From Didymodactylos carnosus (taxonomy: Eukaryota > Rotifera > Eurotatoria > Philodinida > Philodinidae), in contig CAJNOQ010002004.1 of NCBI GenBank assembly GCA_905250885.1, positions 1-26,968 of the forward strand: DNA of 26,968 nt, given 5' to 3'. The notes beneath the pieces are model-generated. The model searched no databases. It was not told the DNA's origin and saw only the letters and a list, made by a program, of their open reading frames with translations. The position numbers were made by a program, and so were the translations under genes. This document shows, one piece after another, positions 1 to 10,300 of this stretch (positions are counted from its first letter, which is position 1; each line of letters starts with the position of its first letter).

Positions 1-259
1 TTTTATGGTAGTGTGGCTAGGGTCTGAGATAGAGAATAAAAAAAAACTTTGAAAATCCATTCACAACAACGGTGTTAGTAGCAAAAATACTTCAAAAATG
101 TCATTGTACAAAAAAGTTGCAATTGACCCATATATATATATATTTGTGTTTTGTTCTTCTTCTTTTTCTAGTTTCAACAAACATCTGAACATTGTTTATT
201 TTCTTCATCTGTTGTCGATGTATTTACTGAATTAGGGAGCATTTCAAAATGTATGCCGG
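1..259. other. Non-coding left flank
   Basis: I see no gene here. The stretch is AT-rich and contains a (TA)n microsatellite at about 130-143. No ORF in it has coding character. Confidence 0.6.
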
Positions 260-345
260 TCGCTTGGCCGCTCTGCCGTTCAGCCGTTCGGTCGGTCGCA
301 GGTCGTTCAGCCGCTCGGTCGGTCGCTCAGCCGCTCTGCTGCAGT
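260..345. repeat. GC-rich imperfect tandem repeat (minisatellite)
   Basis: This is an island of GC-rich sequence in AT-rich surroundings. A unit of about 27 bp starting near 278 recurs near 305: GTTCAGCCG(T/C)TCGGTCGG followed by TCGC. Flanking partial copies carry CCGCTCTG at about 269 and 331. It is translatable only as low-complexity Arg/Ser/Ala sequence, so I treat it as a short minisatellite, not a gene. Confidence 0.65.
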
Positions 346-418
346 GAAATTCTAATTTATTTTATTTTGTTTTATTTCGGTTCGTTTGATTGTATTGTGG
401 ATACATACATACATTGGC

Positions 419-1166
419 ATATATATACTTCCAATGTATTCGTCTTTTTAATAGACATCATTATAAGAGCAGACATTTTTCTGTTTTTCTGCTTAAAGAA
501 TAAAGTCAGAAAAGAACAAATTTATATTTTCATCAAATGTTCATTTTTTATACGTTGAAAGAGTGAGTGTTTAAGGTAAAACTGTTTCGTATTGCACCAA
601 CTTCGCGAACTACAATTACACTAATTAGAGAAGATCCATTTTCTATTTTTATACTAGTTTAAAGTACACGAGTTGTACATAATACTGATCTATTTTTTAG
701 AAAAATATCCTTTTTAGTCTTTGAGAAATATGGCTGTGAATATCGCTGATTATCCTCTAAAAAACCAAGTTTGCGAGGCAAGCAAAGGAAGTCTCTGCAA
801 ATCGTGCAAGAAAAAGCTTAGTTTTTAGAGGATAATCAGTGATATTCACAGCCATATTTCTGAAAGACTGAAAAGGATCCTTTTCTAGAAAAATAGATCA
901 GTATCATGTACAACTCGTGTACTTTAAACTAGTATAAAAATAGAAAATGGATCTTCTCTAATTAGTGTAATTGTAGTTCGCGAAGTTGGTGCAATACGAA
1001 ACAGTTTTACCTTGAACACTCACTCTTTCAACGTATAAAAAATGAACATTTGATGAAAATATAAATTTGTTCTTTTCTGACTTTATTCTTTAAGCAGAAA
1101 AACAGAAAAATGTCTGCTCTTATAATGATGTCTATTGAAAAGACGAATACATTGCAAGTATATATA
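419..1166. repeat. Long near-perfect inverted repeat (foldback element)
   Basis: The left arm (419-765) and right arm (821-1166) are reverse complements with only scattered mismatches and one-base indels, around a 55-nt spacer (766-820). For example, TGATTATCCTCTAAAA at 747-762 pairs with TTTTAGAGGATAATCA at 823-838. The outer ends read TATATATACTT on the left and AAGTATATATA on the right. Similarity stops sharply at the outer ends. No transposase is present, so it is a non-autonomous foldback/MITE-like element or an inverted duplication. A transcript through it would form about 345 bp of dsRNA. The near identity of the arms implies recent formation or gene conversion. Confidence 0.9.
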
Positions 1167-1268
1167 ACTCACCACTATATAAAGCACTGTCCACTTTCGA
1201 ATTCAATTTTCTAAATATTGGAAGATTGATTGTTGCCGATTTTGGAAAGTTTAATTTTATGTAGATGT

Positions 1269-1324
1269 ACTGACGCTACCTGATGAGATCTTTGACCAGA
1301 CCGAAATCCGGATCGTGGTAGTCC
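1269..1324 (+). ncRNA. Type I hammerhead ribozyme
   Basis: All core elements are present in order. CTGATGA lies at 1280-1286. Stem II has G1287-C1302, one A/C mismatch, then TCT 1289-1291 pairing with AGA 1298-1300. GAAA lies at 1303-1306. A short stem III has A1306-T1313 and T1307-A1312 closing a CCGG loop. The predicted cleavage site follows C1314. Stem I pairs GCTAC 1275-1279 with GTGGT 1315-1319 (two wobbles), then after a 3-nt bulge ACT 1269-1271 pairs with AGT 1320-1322. Very short stem III is typical of hammerheads in Penelope-like elements and retrozymes (established knowledge), where activity may require dimers. No reverse transcriptase is present in this window, so it is a terminal piece of such an element. 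Confidence 0.85.
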
Positions 1325-1333
1325 TTTATATAA

Positions 1334-1349
1334 CTCACCCTCACCCTCA
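1334..1349 (+). repeat. C-rich telomere-like hexamer repeat (CTCACC)2.7
   Basis: The sequence is CTCACCCTCACCCTCA, whose complement is TGAGGG repeated. It starts 20 nt downstream of the hammerhead cleavage site. In bdelloid Terminons (Athena retroelements), C-rich repeats complementary to the G-rich telomere overhang lie next to a hammerhead ribozyme. The known Adineta repeat is TGTGGG, so this variant differs by one base. The 13-mer TATATAACTCACC occurs at 1327-1339, at the start of this tract, and also at 1161-1173, at the edge of the foldback element. Confidence 0.6.
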
Positions 1350-2131
1350 AGACATATAGCCCTTTAATGCTGCTATAAATATCAAGGTTTTTACTTTAGC
1401 CCTTCTGACTTTATAAGCGAAACATGACCCTACGATAACTCGAAACCGTATCTAAAGGCTGTCAGACACATTCAGTGTAGGTCTTCTATCTGTCCGACGG
1501 CAAGAGCAAGCATCATCATTTTTTTGTCAATAAAAGTGCAATATCGGCTCAGTACTTCAGTTATTGTCTGACACGCAAATTTTTGTTAGCCATTCATGAA
1601 TTGTTACCTATATTCTAAATAGCAGAATAAACATATTTACTTCTGATCAATACAAGAAGAAGAATACTTGCTGCATTAATATTTCTTTGCACATCTTTGA
1701 TTCCGAATGAAATCAAATCAATCGCATAGAACAAAAGCTAACGATGTTCAGACTTTCAACTTCGTGAGTCAAAATCTAATCTGGAGCTTCTTCGCTCAAC
1801 GGTTTCCAGCAAGACAGTGTTTACAAGTGTGACCATAAAATTCGTCACAAAGAAAAAATCTTTTTTTTGCTACAGTTTATGGTATTTTACAACAAGTGTG
1901 AAGAGTATTTGTGTGATGATGATACTATCGAGTATAAATCAGCGAAGTTTATTTCGTAGGGAAAATTTCATAAACAATGTAAGAAAACCTTAAACAAAAC
2001 TGTATTTCGACCATCTCTTGAATAACGTACACACAAAATTCCCAATGAGAATGATGCTGATTCTTTGTTTGAGGCAACTGGTTCAGTTATTGTGTTATTT
2101 CAAGTACGGAAGGATTGGAATTGTCTTTTTT
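1350..2131. other. Intergenic region, 3' flank of the minus-strand gene block
   Basis: I see no gene. On the minus strand, AATAAA lies at 1948-1953 (TTTATT on the plus strand), about 180 nt past the stop at 2132, and is a plausible polyadenylation signal for the last gene. A plus-strand AATAAA lies at 1529-1534, but no plus-strand gene is evident upstream of it. Confidence 0.5.
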
Positions 2132-4303
2132 CTATTGCTGTTGGAAAATATATTTTTGTGAGCAACCTTCTTTGATCTTTGTCCACTTGAGCTCTCCTCT
2201 ATTGCGTATATCTGCATTAGACATTCCTTCCAATATGTTGATCTTTTCTTTCCCACCTAGCCTGTCGATTAGTGGTTGCAGATCTCTAAGTACTAATTCT
2301 CGATCAATTTTGAACACGATATCTTTGAAACGATCTTGGGTTGCTGTAACATTAATTGTGGCTTTTGATTTTTCAATAATGTCTCGCATTTCTTTTAGTT
2401 TGTCTTCATTTGATATGGGATTTTGTCGCAAGTTCTGAAGTTGCTGATTGAGATTTTTGTACACTTCATGTTTTTCAGGTTTAGCTATTCTTGTCTGTAT
2501 ATCTTTATCAATTATTTTGCTATTGTTTTCATTTGCATTGATTAACACTTGCCTGATCCTGTCGATCCATGCTTCATTGTCTTTTGTTAGTTTCCGTGTT
2601 TTCTCGACGAATAATTGATCAATTTCCTCGCGATACTTAAGAAATTCCTTCTGTTTTTCAGGTTCGTCTTTCAGCAAATCCTCTATGTGCTTCTCGTAAC
2701 CCGACTTGTACTTATCACCGCCATGATCCGGATCATTTTTGCGTTTCTTACCATCTGGACCAGTCACGATAATATTTGGATTCCAGACCACAGATTTTTG
2801 CAAAATCTGCAAATCCGGATCGAACTTATCGTTTTTAGTGATTTGATAATGCTCGTCTATTTTGGTTCTTGTTTCATGCATTTCTTTCAAAATAAACTGC
2901 CTCAGTTTCTCATTTCTAGAAGCGTTCAAATATTTTTCCATTTTGTCTTTGATTTCATTGTCATCCGAACCTTCGAAATCGTTTTTTAATATATCAACGA
3001 TGCATTCCCATCCAATGACGTGATGATGAGTCGGAGTAAATGTAACACCGTCAATCACTTCCTGCTGCCCTGTCTGACTTTCAAATTTGTCAGGTCTACT
3101 ACGTTTGTCTTTGTTCAACCATTCCTTGAGATTTTTCACATCCTGGTCACTTAGTTCTAACTTTAGAGTCTCTGGATTTTGTCGAAGACCAGTCATACTG
3201 TCGAAATGTGCTCTTAAATCAGTTCGATTTGTCCATCGGAACTCTTTTAACAACTGATCATCATTTTTCATTGCGCATGAAACGTTGTTTCTTAAGTTTT
3301 GAACAACATTTTGATCGTCAAGAATTTTCACCGCTTCGTCGAATGATTTGCCTTGAGAAATTTCATTAGCAACTAGTGCAACGTTATAATAACAATCGTT
3401 TTCCTTTCCATTGTTGGTTTCTAAACTTCTCGATTTACCATTGACAATGATTTCAGCGTGTTTGATCTCATCAACATTACCTCGAATAACAAGTTCAACA
3501 GCCACACCTTTCTTTTGCGTTAAAACACATCTTTGTTCATTGTCAACTATTTCTCCTTTCGTTACTGTACATCCCAATATTTCTGAAATTTTCTTTTGTT
3601 CGTGTAAACCAGCTGCTTTATCACCTCTGACATTTCGATAATGCTGTTTTAATACTGTTCGTCGTACATAAATGTTTCCATCTTTACCGCGGTATGTTTT
3701 CACTTTGTATATGGATAAATCGTAAACTTGTTGTAAAGTGCATCCATCTATATTAGCTGGTTGGATGTCTTTCGGATTGATACCCATATCCTTGAGATCT
3801 ATCGGTTTTCCTTCAGCAATGAATATTTGCAACTCATCGGCAAATTGTGTTAGTGTATCGTTAGGATTCGATGCCGCATGAATTAATTCAAATCGATTTG
3901 TCAATTGTTCAATACGATCCGCACTAGCCAATGATTCAACTCCCTTACTTATCAGTTTATTAACAGCAAAATTAAGAACAGGTGCGATAAGACCGTGTTT
4001 TAATTTTTGATTGAACGTATCACTTAAACAAGTGGAAATTAGATCGATTTTATTCTTTTGATAATTTTCAAAGTGAACCGTTTGTGGTTCAGTTAGAGTA
4101 TAGTCCTTGTTGGTTGTATTCAGTGATTTTCTGGCATTTTTTAAATCGTCGCGAAGTTTTTCAAGAAAACCATGAATCATTTGGGCCATTTCTTTAACAT
4201 TAACCCCTAAATTGATCAAACTCGGAGCATACGACGTAAATACACGTTGTAAAAATCCTTTTCCACCGGAAGCAGTAACCAACGCTCTACCTAAACCTTG
4301 CAT
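2132..4303 (-). CDS. 723-aa protein with HNH-nuclease-like motif set; may be the C-terminal part of the preceding gene
   Basis: The frame runs from ATG at 4303 to a stop at 2132. The first 130 residues are mixed hydrophobic/amphipathic helix. A middle region (about 185-310) ends in N-D-C-Y-Y at 302-306, which could hold a nucleophilic Cys. Residues 420-530 carry T-H-H-H (425-428), W-N-P-N (507-510), G-P (515-516) and N-D-P-D-H-G-G-D (523-530). This spacing resembles HNH/HHH-type nuclease effector domains; the assignment is my inference. The C-terminal 190 residues are charged and probably coiled coil. The ATG overlaps the stop of the 2876-aa frame by 13 nt. This frame also stays open upstream of its ATG for about 90 nt, reading protein-like sequence, so it may be expressed as a fusion with the upstream frame by splicing or a -1 shift. 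I do not recognise a named family over the full length. Confidence 0.8.
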   Translation of the reverse strand: MQGLGRALVTASGGKGFLQRVFTSYAPSLINLGVNVKEMAQMIHGFLEKLRDDLKNARKSLNTTNKDYTLTEPQTVHFENYQKNKIDLISTCLSDTFNQKLKHGLIAPVLNFAVNKLISKGVESLASADRIEQLTNRFELIHAASNPNDTLTQFADELQIFIAEGKPIDLKDMGINPKDIQPANIDGCTLQQVYDLSIYKVKTYRGKDGNIYVRRTVLKQHYRNVRGDKAAGLHEQKKISEILGCTVTKGEIVDNEQRCVLTQKKGVAVELVIRGNVDEIKHAEIIVNGKSRSLETNNGKENDCYYNVALVANEISQGKSFDEAVKILDDQNVVQNLRNNVSCAMKNDDQLLKEFRWTNRTDLRAHFDSMTGLRQNPETLKLELSDQDVKNLKEWLNKDKRSRPDKFESQTGQQEVIDGVTFTPTHHHVIGWECIVDILKNDFEGSDDNEIKDKMEKYLNASRNEKLRQFILKEMHETRTKIDEHYQITKNDKFDPDLQILQKSVVWNPNIIVTGPDGKKRKNDPDHGGDKYKSGYEKHIEDLLKDEPEKQKEFLKYREEIDQLFVEKTRKLTKDNEAWIDRIRQVLINANENNSKIIDKDIQTRIAKPEKHEVYKNLNQQLQNLRQNPISNEDKLKEMRDIIEKSKATINVTATQDRFKDIVFKIDRELVLRDLQPLIDRLGGKEKINILEGMSNADIRNRGELKWTKIKEGCSQKYIFQQQ

Positions 4304-7300
4304 GACTGGACCACAAAGACTTGTAAGATTTCGGAGAAATTTTTCTTCGGGTAGATTTTGTAATTTTCGATTGATACATCGTTAATAATTGCTAATGATT
4401 GATCTTTTCCTTCACAAAGTCGAAATATTTCTTTCATTTCCGATGCAATTGTATTCCATTTTTCATTGATCGAATCTCGAATCGATTGAGTCAATTGTTT
4501 TTCGTAAAATTCAGATATATTCTCCAACATAGAATCAATGCCCATCGATGCTAATTCGGATAAACCAGTTTGAGCTAATGTTTTCACTATTTCTTTTCCA
4601 ACATATTTGCTGATATTCGCTGTTTTCCCCAACTTTGTCGCTGCTGTATGTAGTTTTTTTGCACCAGTTAACTTTTGATAACCAAAAGCCTTTCGAACGC
4701 TTTCTAATTTCTTACTATTTTTCAAAAACGATACACCGACAAACACAACAGATGTTAACGCACTTGTTAGCATACTTTGTTTTTTATGTTGCCAATATTT
4801 TTCCCAACTGAAATCACCTGCAATGGCACATCGAACACCGAACAGAATATCATCACAACCTGTACTAATAAGAAATTCGCCAATCAATTGTCCAGCAACT
4901 GGAATAAACATTTTCGCCATGACGCCAGCAACAACTTGCACGACACCTAAGGCAATAACAGCAGCGATTTCGTACCATTTCGGTGGTTCCTTTTTCTCTT
5001 GTAATTGAAAAATAACATCGAATGCTAATTCAATGAATTCATCTAATGCCTCTGGAACGTGTTTTTTCTGATTGAGAAAATAATTTGTTTTGATTTCTAA
5101 ATAACTTGCAATTGTTTTGTCCGTAGGTAATTTTTTAATTTCACCAACGGTTTGATCGATAATATTATAAACTGAATTAACCGCTTCTTCTAATTCGTTT
5201 TTCCATTCATCCTTCAAAAACCATCGAATTTCTCTTCTAATATCCTCGAGTTTCGTCTTCACTTCATCAGAATCAATCCAACCAATGTTCACACTCGGTG
5301 ATTTGATCAATGAATTTGCTCGTAAATAATTCCATAGATAATCAATAGCCTCGTCCTGTGTTGTAAATAATTCAAAATTAGTTGAATCAACCGTGTCTCT
5401 CAATGCAAAACACGATATATCCGTATCAAATTCTTGTTCAATTAGAATTGCTCTAAGAAAATTCTTTCGAAATATTAAGTCGAATTGTTGAAATTCGTCG
5501 GTATAATATCGCTCGAAATCATAGAGATTTGCATAACAATAATCGTTTTTGATTTCTTTGTTCTTTCTTACAATTTTCTCTTTGATAACTGAATATTGAT
5601 CGATTGATTCGATAAGCGATTTTCCTTGTAAAAATTCATAGAATTTATCGAGCTCATTTTCTGATAAATGTGTTTGATTTTTTAATTTGAATAAGCGTTT
5701 AATTTCATCAAAAAATTCCGTTTTCTTCCCTTTGAAAAGTTTTTCATTCGACATTTCTTTTAAACATTCAAATAAAGTACCTTTAAGATTGTCTTTTGCT
5801 GTTGGAAAAGATTTTTCCATCAGTTCTTCTTCGACGAACCGTTTTAAAATAAGTAATCGATCTTCTTCTTGAGTGGCGATTGGTTGAACAAAACCATTTT
5901 CCTGAATTAACTTGATAAAGTGCGGCAAACACGGTAAAAATATTTCCAATTCTATCAAATCATTTTTGAACATTTCATAACTCAACTCGTTTAAATGTCT
6001 ACCGGGTTTCTTTCTTTCTTCTAATTTTTGTTTGAGATAAGAACATAATTTGTCCTTCGTCGTTTTATTATTAAATATCGACGGCAATTCTACTTGTTCT
6101 TTGAATTTGTATGAAATCCGTGTTGGTTTGATCAACTTTTTCTCTTGTAATTGTTTGAATAACTTCTTGGCCTTGTTTTCATCGCAAAGATATTTGACAG
6201 TTGTCAAATCTTTCCAGTCGATCGAAGTGCCATTGACATTGAATATTGTAGCAGAAAATATATTCCAAATTGTAAGTTTTTCTTTTACTTGTTTGTCATA
6301 TTCATTTCCATAATTGGCAAAACCTAATTGTCGATTTTTTTCATCGATTTCGAACACAATTTGTGCTGCATTTTGAAGAAAACTCATTTCTTTGTCGATC
6401 GATAACTTGAGTTGATTTAAACTGCGTTTAAATTGGCGTTTACTCGAAATGCCTTGACCATAGTTGATGTTTTGTATACATGAACTTCGATAGTAATTGG
6501 CGAATGAATAAAATTTGTCTTTCATTGCTTCTTCATAACACATCGACGCTTTCGACCAATCCTCGTTGTCTCGATAATATTTTCCCAATTTGATCAGTTC
6601 AGCTGGTTCAATCATTAAGCATTTAAAAGCGTTTCGAGCCAAGTCGCGTTCAATTGACGATTGAAATTGATGAAATTGTTCGATGATTTTCTTCGTACCA
6701 ATGATATTGATCATATTGATCTGTTCAGTCATCGAATCCAACCAGAATGCCCATCGATTTTTCAGACTATTCAATTGATATTGAACATATTCACTGCCAT
6801 AGTAAAATCGACTCGAATTTGACAAGAATTTTTCTTCAATTTTTTGATACAATGTACCAAATCCAATGCAAGACACTTCACCATCATCGAAGCCGTGTAA
6901 TAGATCTTCTTCGATTTTGATTTTCGGTAAATCGTGTGTTAAAAATGTCTCCAATCGTTCTTTTTCCTGAAGATTTCTCCATTGCTTCAATTGTTGAATT
7001 GATAGACCGAGCCGATTCAAGATGATATATTCACCCGTTCCTTTGTTCCCTTTTCGAGCTGTTCGACCGAAAGCTTGCATTTCAATTCGAATATTTGTTG
7101 GTAAATAGGTTACAATGACATGGAGACCACCATTGTCTTCTAATGTCCTCGACGTATCTAAATCAGTACCTCGACCAGCCAAGTTCGTCGCAATGATTAC
7201 ATCACCGGGATGTAATTGATCGATTTGAAATTTTTCATAGGCACTTTTATAGACTTTGGCATTGGGATATGAGTTGGCTAGGTATTCTTTTAAAATTAAA

Positions 7301-10300
7301 ACACTTTTGACATTTTCCGAGATGATTAAAACTGCTCGTCGCCGGTCTCCATTGATTGATTTCAACTGTATTTCTCTATTCAACGCATTTTTGATTGCTT
7401 CAAGCCGCGTATTTTGGTCCGTATGAACACTGCCGGTCAGTTCTCGAAACAATTCCGATTTATATCTTGGCAATTCAAAAAACCGAAGTTGATAGACTTT
7501 GTTTAAAAGATTTTGCTCGTCGCTCGAGCCTAATGAACCCGTCAAACCGACGATGTTGTGTTTGTAGCGTTTGAAAAACGACATGTTTGACATGAAAACA
7601 GCTTTGAGTGATTCAGGTGTCAAGCGTCTTGTATGTTTCAATTGTAAAAATTGATGAACACCGTTACTCCATCGTGTTGATAACTGTTCAGTGCCCGTAT
7701 CTTTATCCATCACCGTTATCTTCACTTCGGATTTCGATGAATTCTCTGAAGCATCCTTTGTGACAATGTAGGCATCATTGGGAATCATTTCCTTCACATG
7801 AAAGGCACTTCTGATCCATACAGACATTCGTCGTTTGACGAACATTTTCATATTGATATAATCACAATTGTTTGAATCATATTCAGGTATTTCGATGACT
7901 TTGTGTTCGATTTGTTCAAGAATGATTTCTGAAACGGCTTGAATCAAATCATCATCCATCAAAGTTTTATTTATTTGGTCAAATGTCGGCTGATTAACCG
8001 TTTGCCAAATTGAAATGAATATTTTTTCAAAAGTCTTCAATGTGTCGATATTGTGCGACAAATAAAGAACCATTCCGGCTTTGTCTAATAGCATTGAATC
8101 GACTTCATCAATGATCACAGTACAAACACTGTTCTCTGTTAATCGGTTACTAACGATATTTTGCGTTGGATCGTTTTTATGGAATTCAGTTAGTAGAATA
8201 TCACGTTCAAAACACGAACATTCGCCGTAGATAATATCGACTGGTCCAAAATTATTGTAGTATCTTGATTTTCGAATCTCTTCCGCTGAACGTTGTCCAT
8301 CGCCTTGTTCGCACAATGAATCACAATTGTTCGAAACTTGTAGATGAAACATTTGATAAAACAGACGAAATTCTTTCGCATCTCGAATCGCTAAAACACT
8401 CGAGCTTGTGATGATATCGACTCGATGGACACTCAACGCTTTGATTGCAGCCAAAGCTGCGACGATTACCGATTTACCTTCGCCCGTTGAAATTTGTCCT
8501 AAACATCCGACATTGGTTTTGTTTAAATCCGGATTTAAGTACAACCATAGAGCAATGATTTGTGTTTCTCGCAGACGAAATTTCTTGCCGGTAAACAGAT
8601 GAATGCCTTGACTAACGATCAGGATTGCATTCTGGACGCTTTCTTTGTTTGATAACAATTGGTTTCCTTTCATTTTGGTCGCCCAGCGTGCAATATCAGT
8701 GTTATCCCAATCTCGAACTGGTTTCTTGATGTCATCGTCTAAGTGATGATTTAATTTCTTGAACAACGATTCTAAATCCTCGAGAATTTTTGGAGAATTC
8801 AAATAGTCTTTGATCGATTGATTCAAATTGTTTTTGTCCTGACGCATCAAATGAATTAATTCCTTTAGATCACGCATTTTCGATCGTTTTTCTTTCATAT
8901 AATGTTCGATCTTCTTTTCCCATTCACTCATCTCCGTCGTTTCCATTATTTGACTGATTTTCAAGTCAAAATCCCATTCGTTATTGGAAATATTCATCAA
9001 TAAATCGATCACTATTTGTGGAATGATTGATTCATCTTTGCACGTCATCTGAACCAAACCAATCAGTAGACGCATTTTCTCTTCGGAATACGATGTTTCA
9101 ATCAATTCTAGATATTGAATGATTTGTATTACTTCATTTTCTCGAACCTTTCGATCCAGTTCTAGTTGTTCAATGATCCAAAATCGAGTTAGATATCGGA
9201 GAAGATTGTTCAAAGATTTGAGACGAATCTGTCCGATTATCAGTTGATCATTGAAATCCATTGATGTATTGTTTAAAGAACTGATTACTTTCTTGAGAAT
9301 TTTGAATTTAATTAAATATTTATTGAAGAATTTCTCTAAATCATTCGGATGGATTAAATTGTTCGCTGGTTTCTTCAATTCTAAAGAGAATTGTATTCGT
9401 AGAAATTCGAAGAACATTTCCTTTTCGTTTGGTTTCAGATTTGGATTCAATTCGATTGATTTTATTGTATTGGAGATGGTGTTCAATGACGTTTGATATT
9501 GTTTGGCAATTTCGTTGTATTTGATTTCGATCGATTCATCTAGATGATCAAGATTTTCTACGATTAAATGATTTAAATCCAACTCGTCTAAATATCGATG
9601 AAATAAACTATTCAAATCGAATTGAATTTTCATCACATTTAAATACAAAAGCCAATTATCGATTTTTGAATTTTCGATCAAATCCAACGCTAATTGAAAA
9701 TCATTGACATTCGAAATTAAATAGAAGAAATCCGATACTTTGTGCAACGGAATTTTTTTTGATTTCGATGAACTGAAGAATTTTCGTTTGAAAATTTCTG
9801 CCATTTTTTCAAAACGTTCGAATCCATTAAAAAAGTGTAAAGCATCAACGGAGCTTTTGATGTCGTGAATGGCTTTTATATCGTTGATGAATTGTATTGT
9901 TAAATGTTCTAAACTTGTTTGATAATCACCTATATGCGAAGTTTTTGTCGAATATTTTTGGATAAACTCAACGATATTCATGAGATCCTCGTTTTCTTTC
10001 ACTTCCGTTGACCATTTATTTTTGATCGATTCGTCATCCTGTTGTTCGCCCATCGATTTTTCAATGAAATCGTATTGTTGTTGTAGAACATCAACATTCA
10101 ATTCATAAATTTTGAGTAGATCGATTGTGAATTGATACACTTTGAAATCATCAATTTGTCGATTCCATTCGTCGACATCGGTTTCAGTGAGAATTTCCTC
10201 GACGTTCTTTGTGTTTGTTGAATTTCGGAATGTTTGGTAATCAGTTGATTTGTCTGATTGTTGTTCGTAGATGGATTTGAAATAATCCTCAATCAGCTTC

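Noticed and set aside
253-558. 101-codon plus-strand ORF
   Set aside because: The first third is a translated GC-rich minisatellite and the rest lies in the arm of a long inverted repeat. It has low complexity and no coding character.
2115-3641. Several plus-strand ORFs of 76-124 codons
   Set aside because: They are antisense shadows of the 723-aa protein with no independent coding signal.
5251-5270. CTGATGA followed by CGAAA on the minus strand, like a hammerhead core
   Set aside because: There is no stem II between the boxes and no matching stem I. It lies within the coding sequence of the SecA-like giant.
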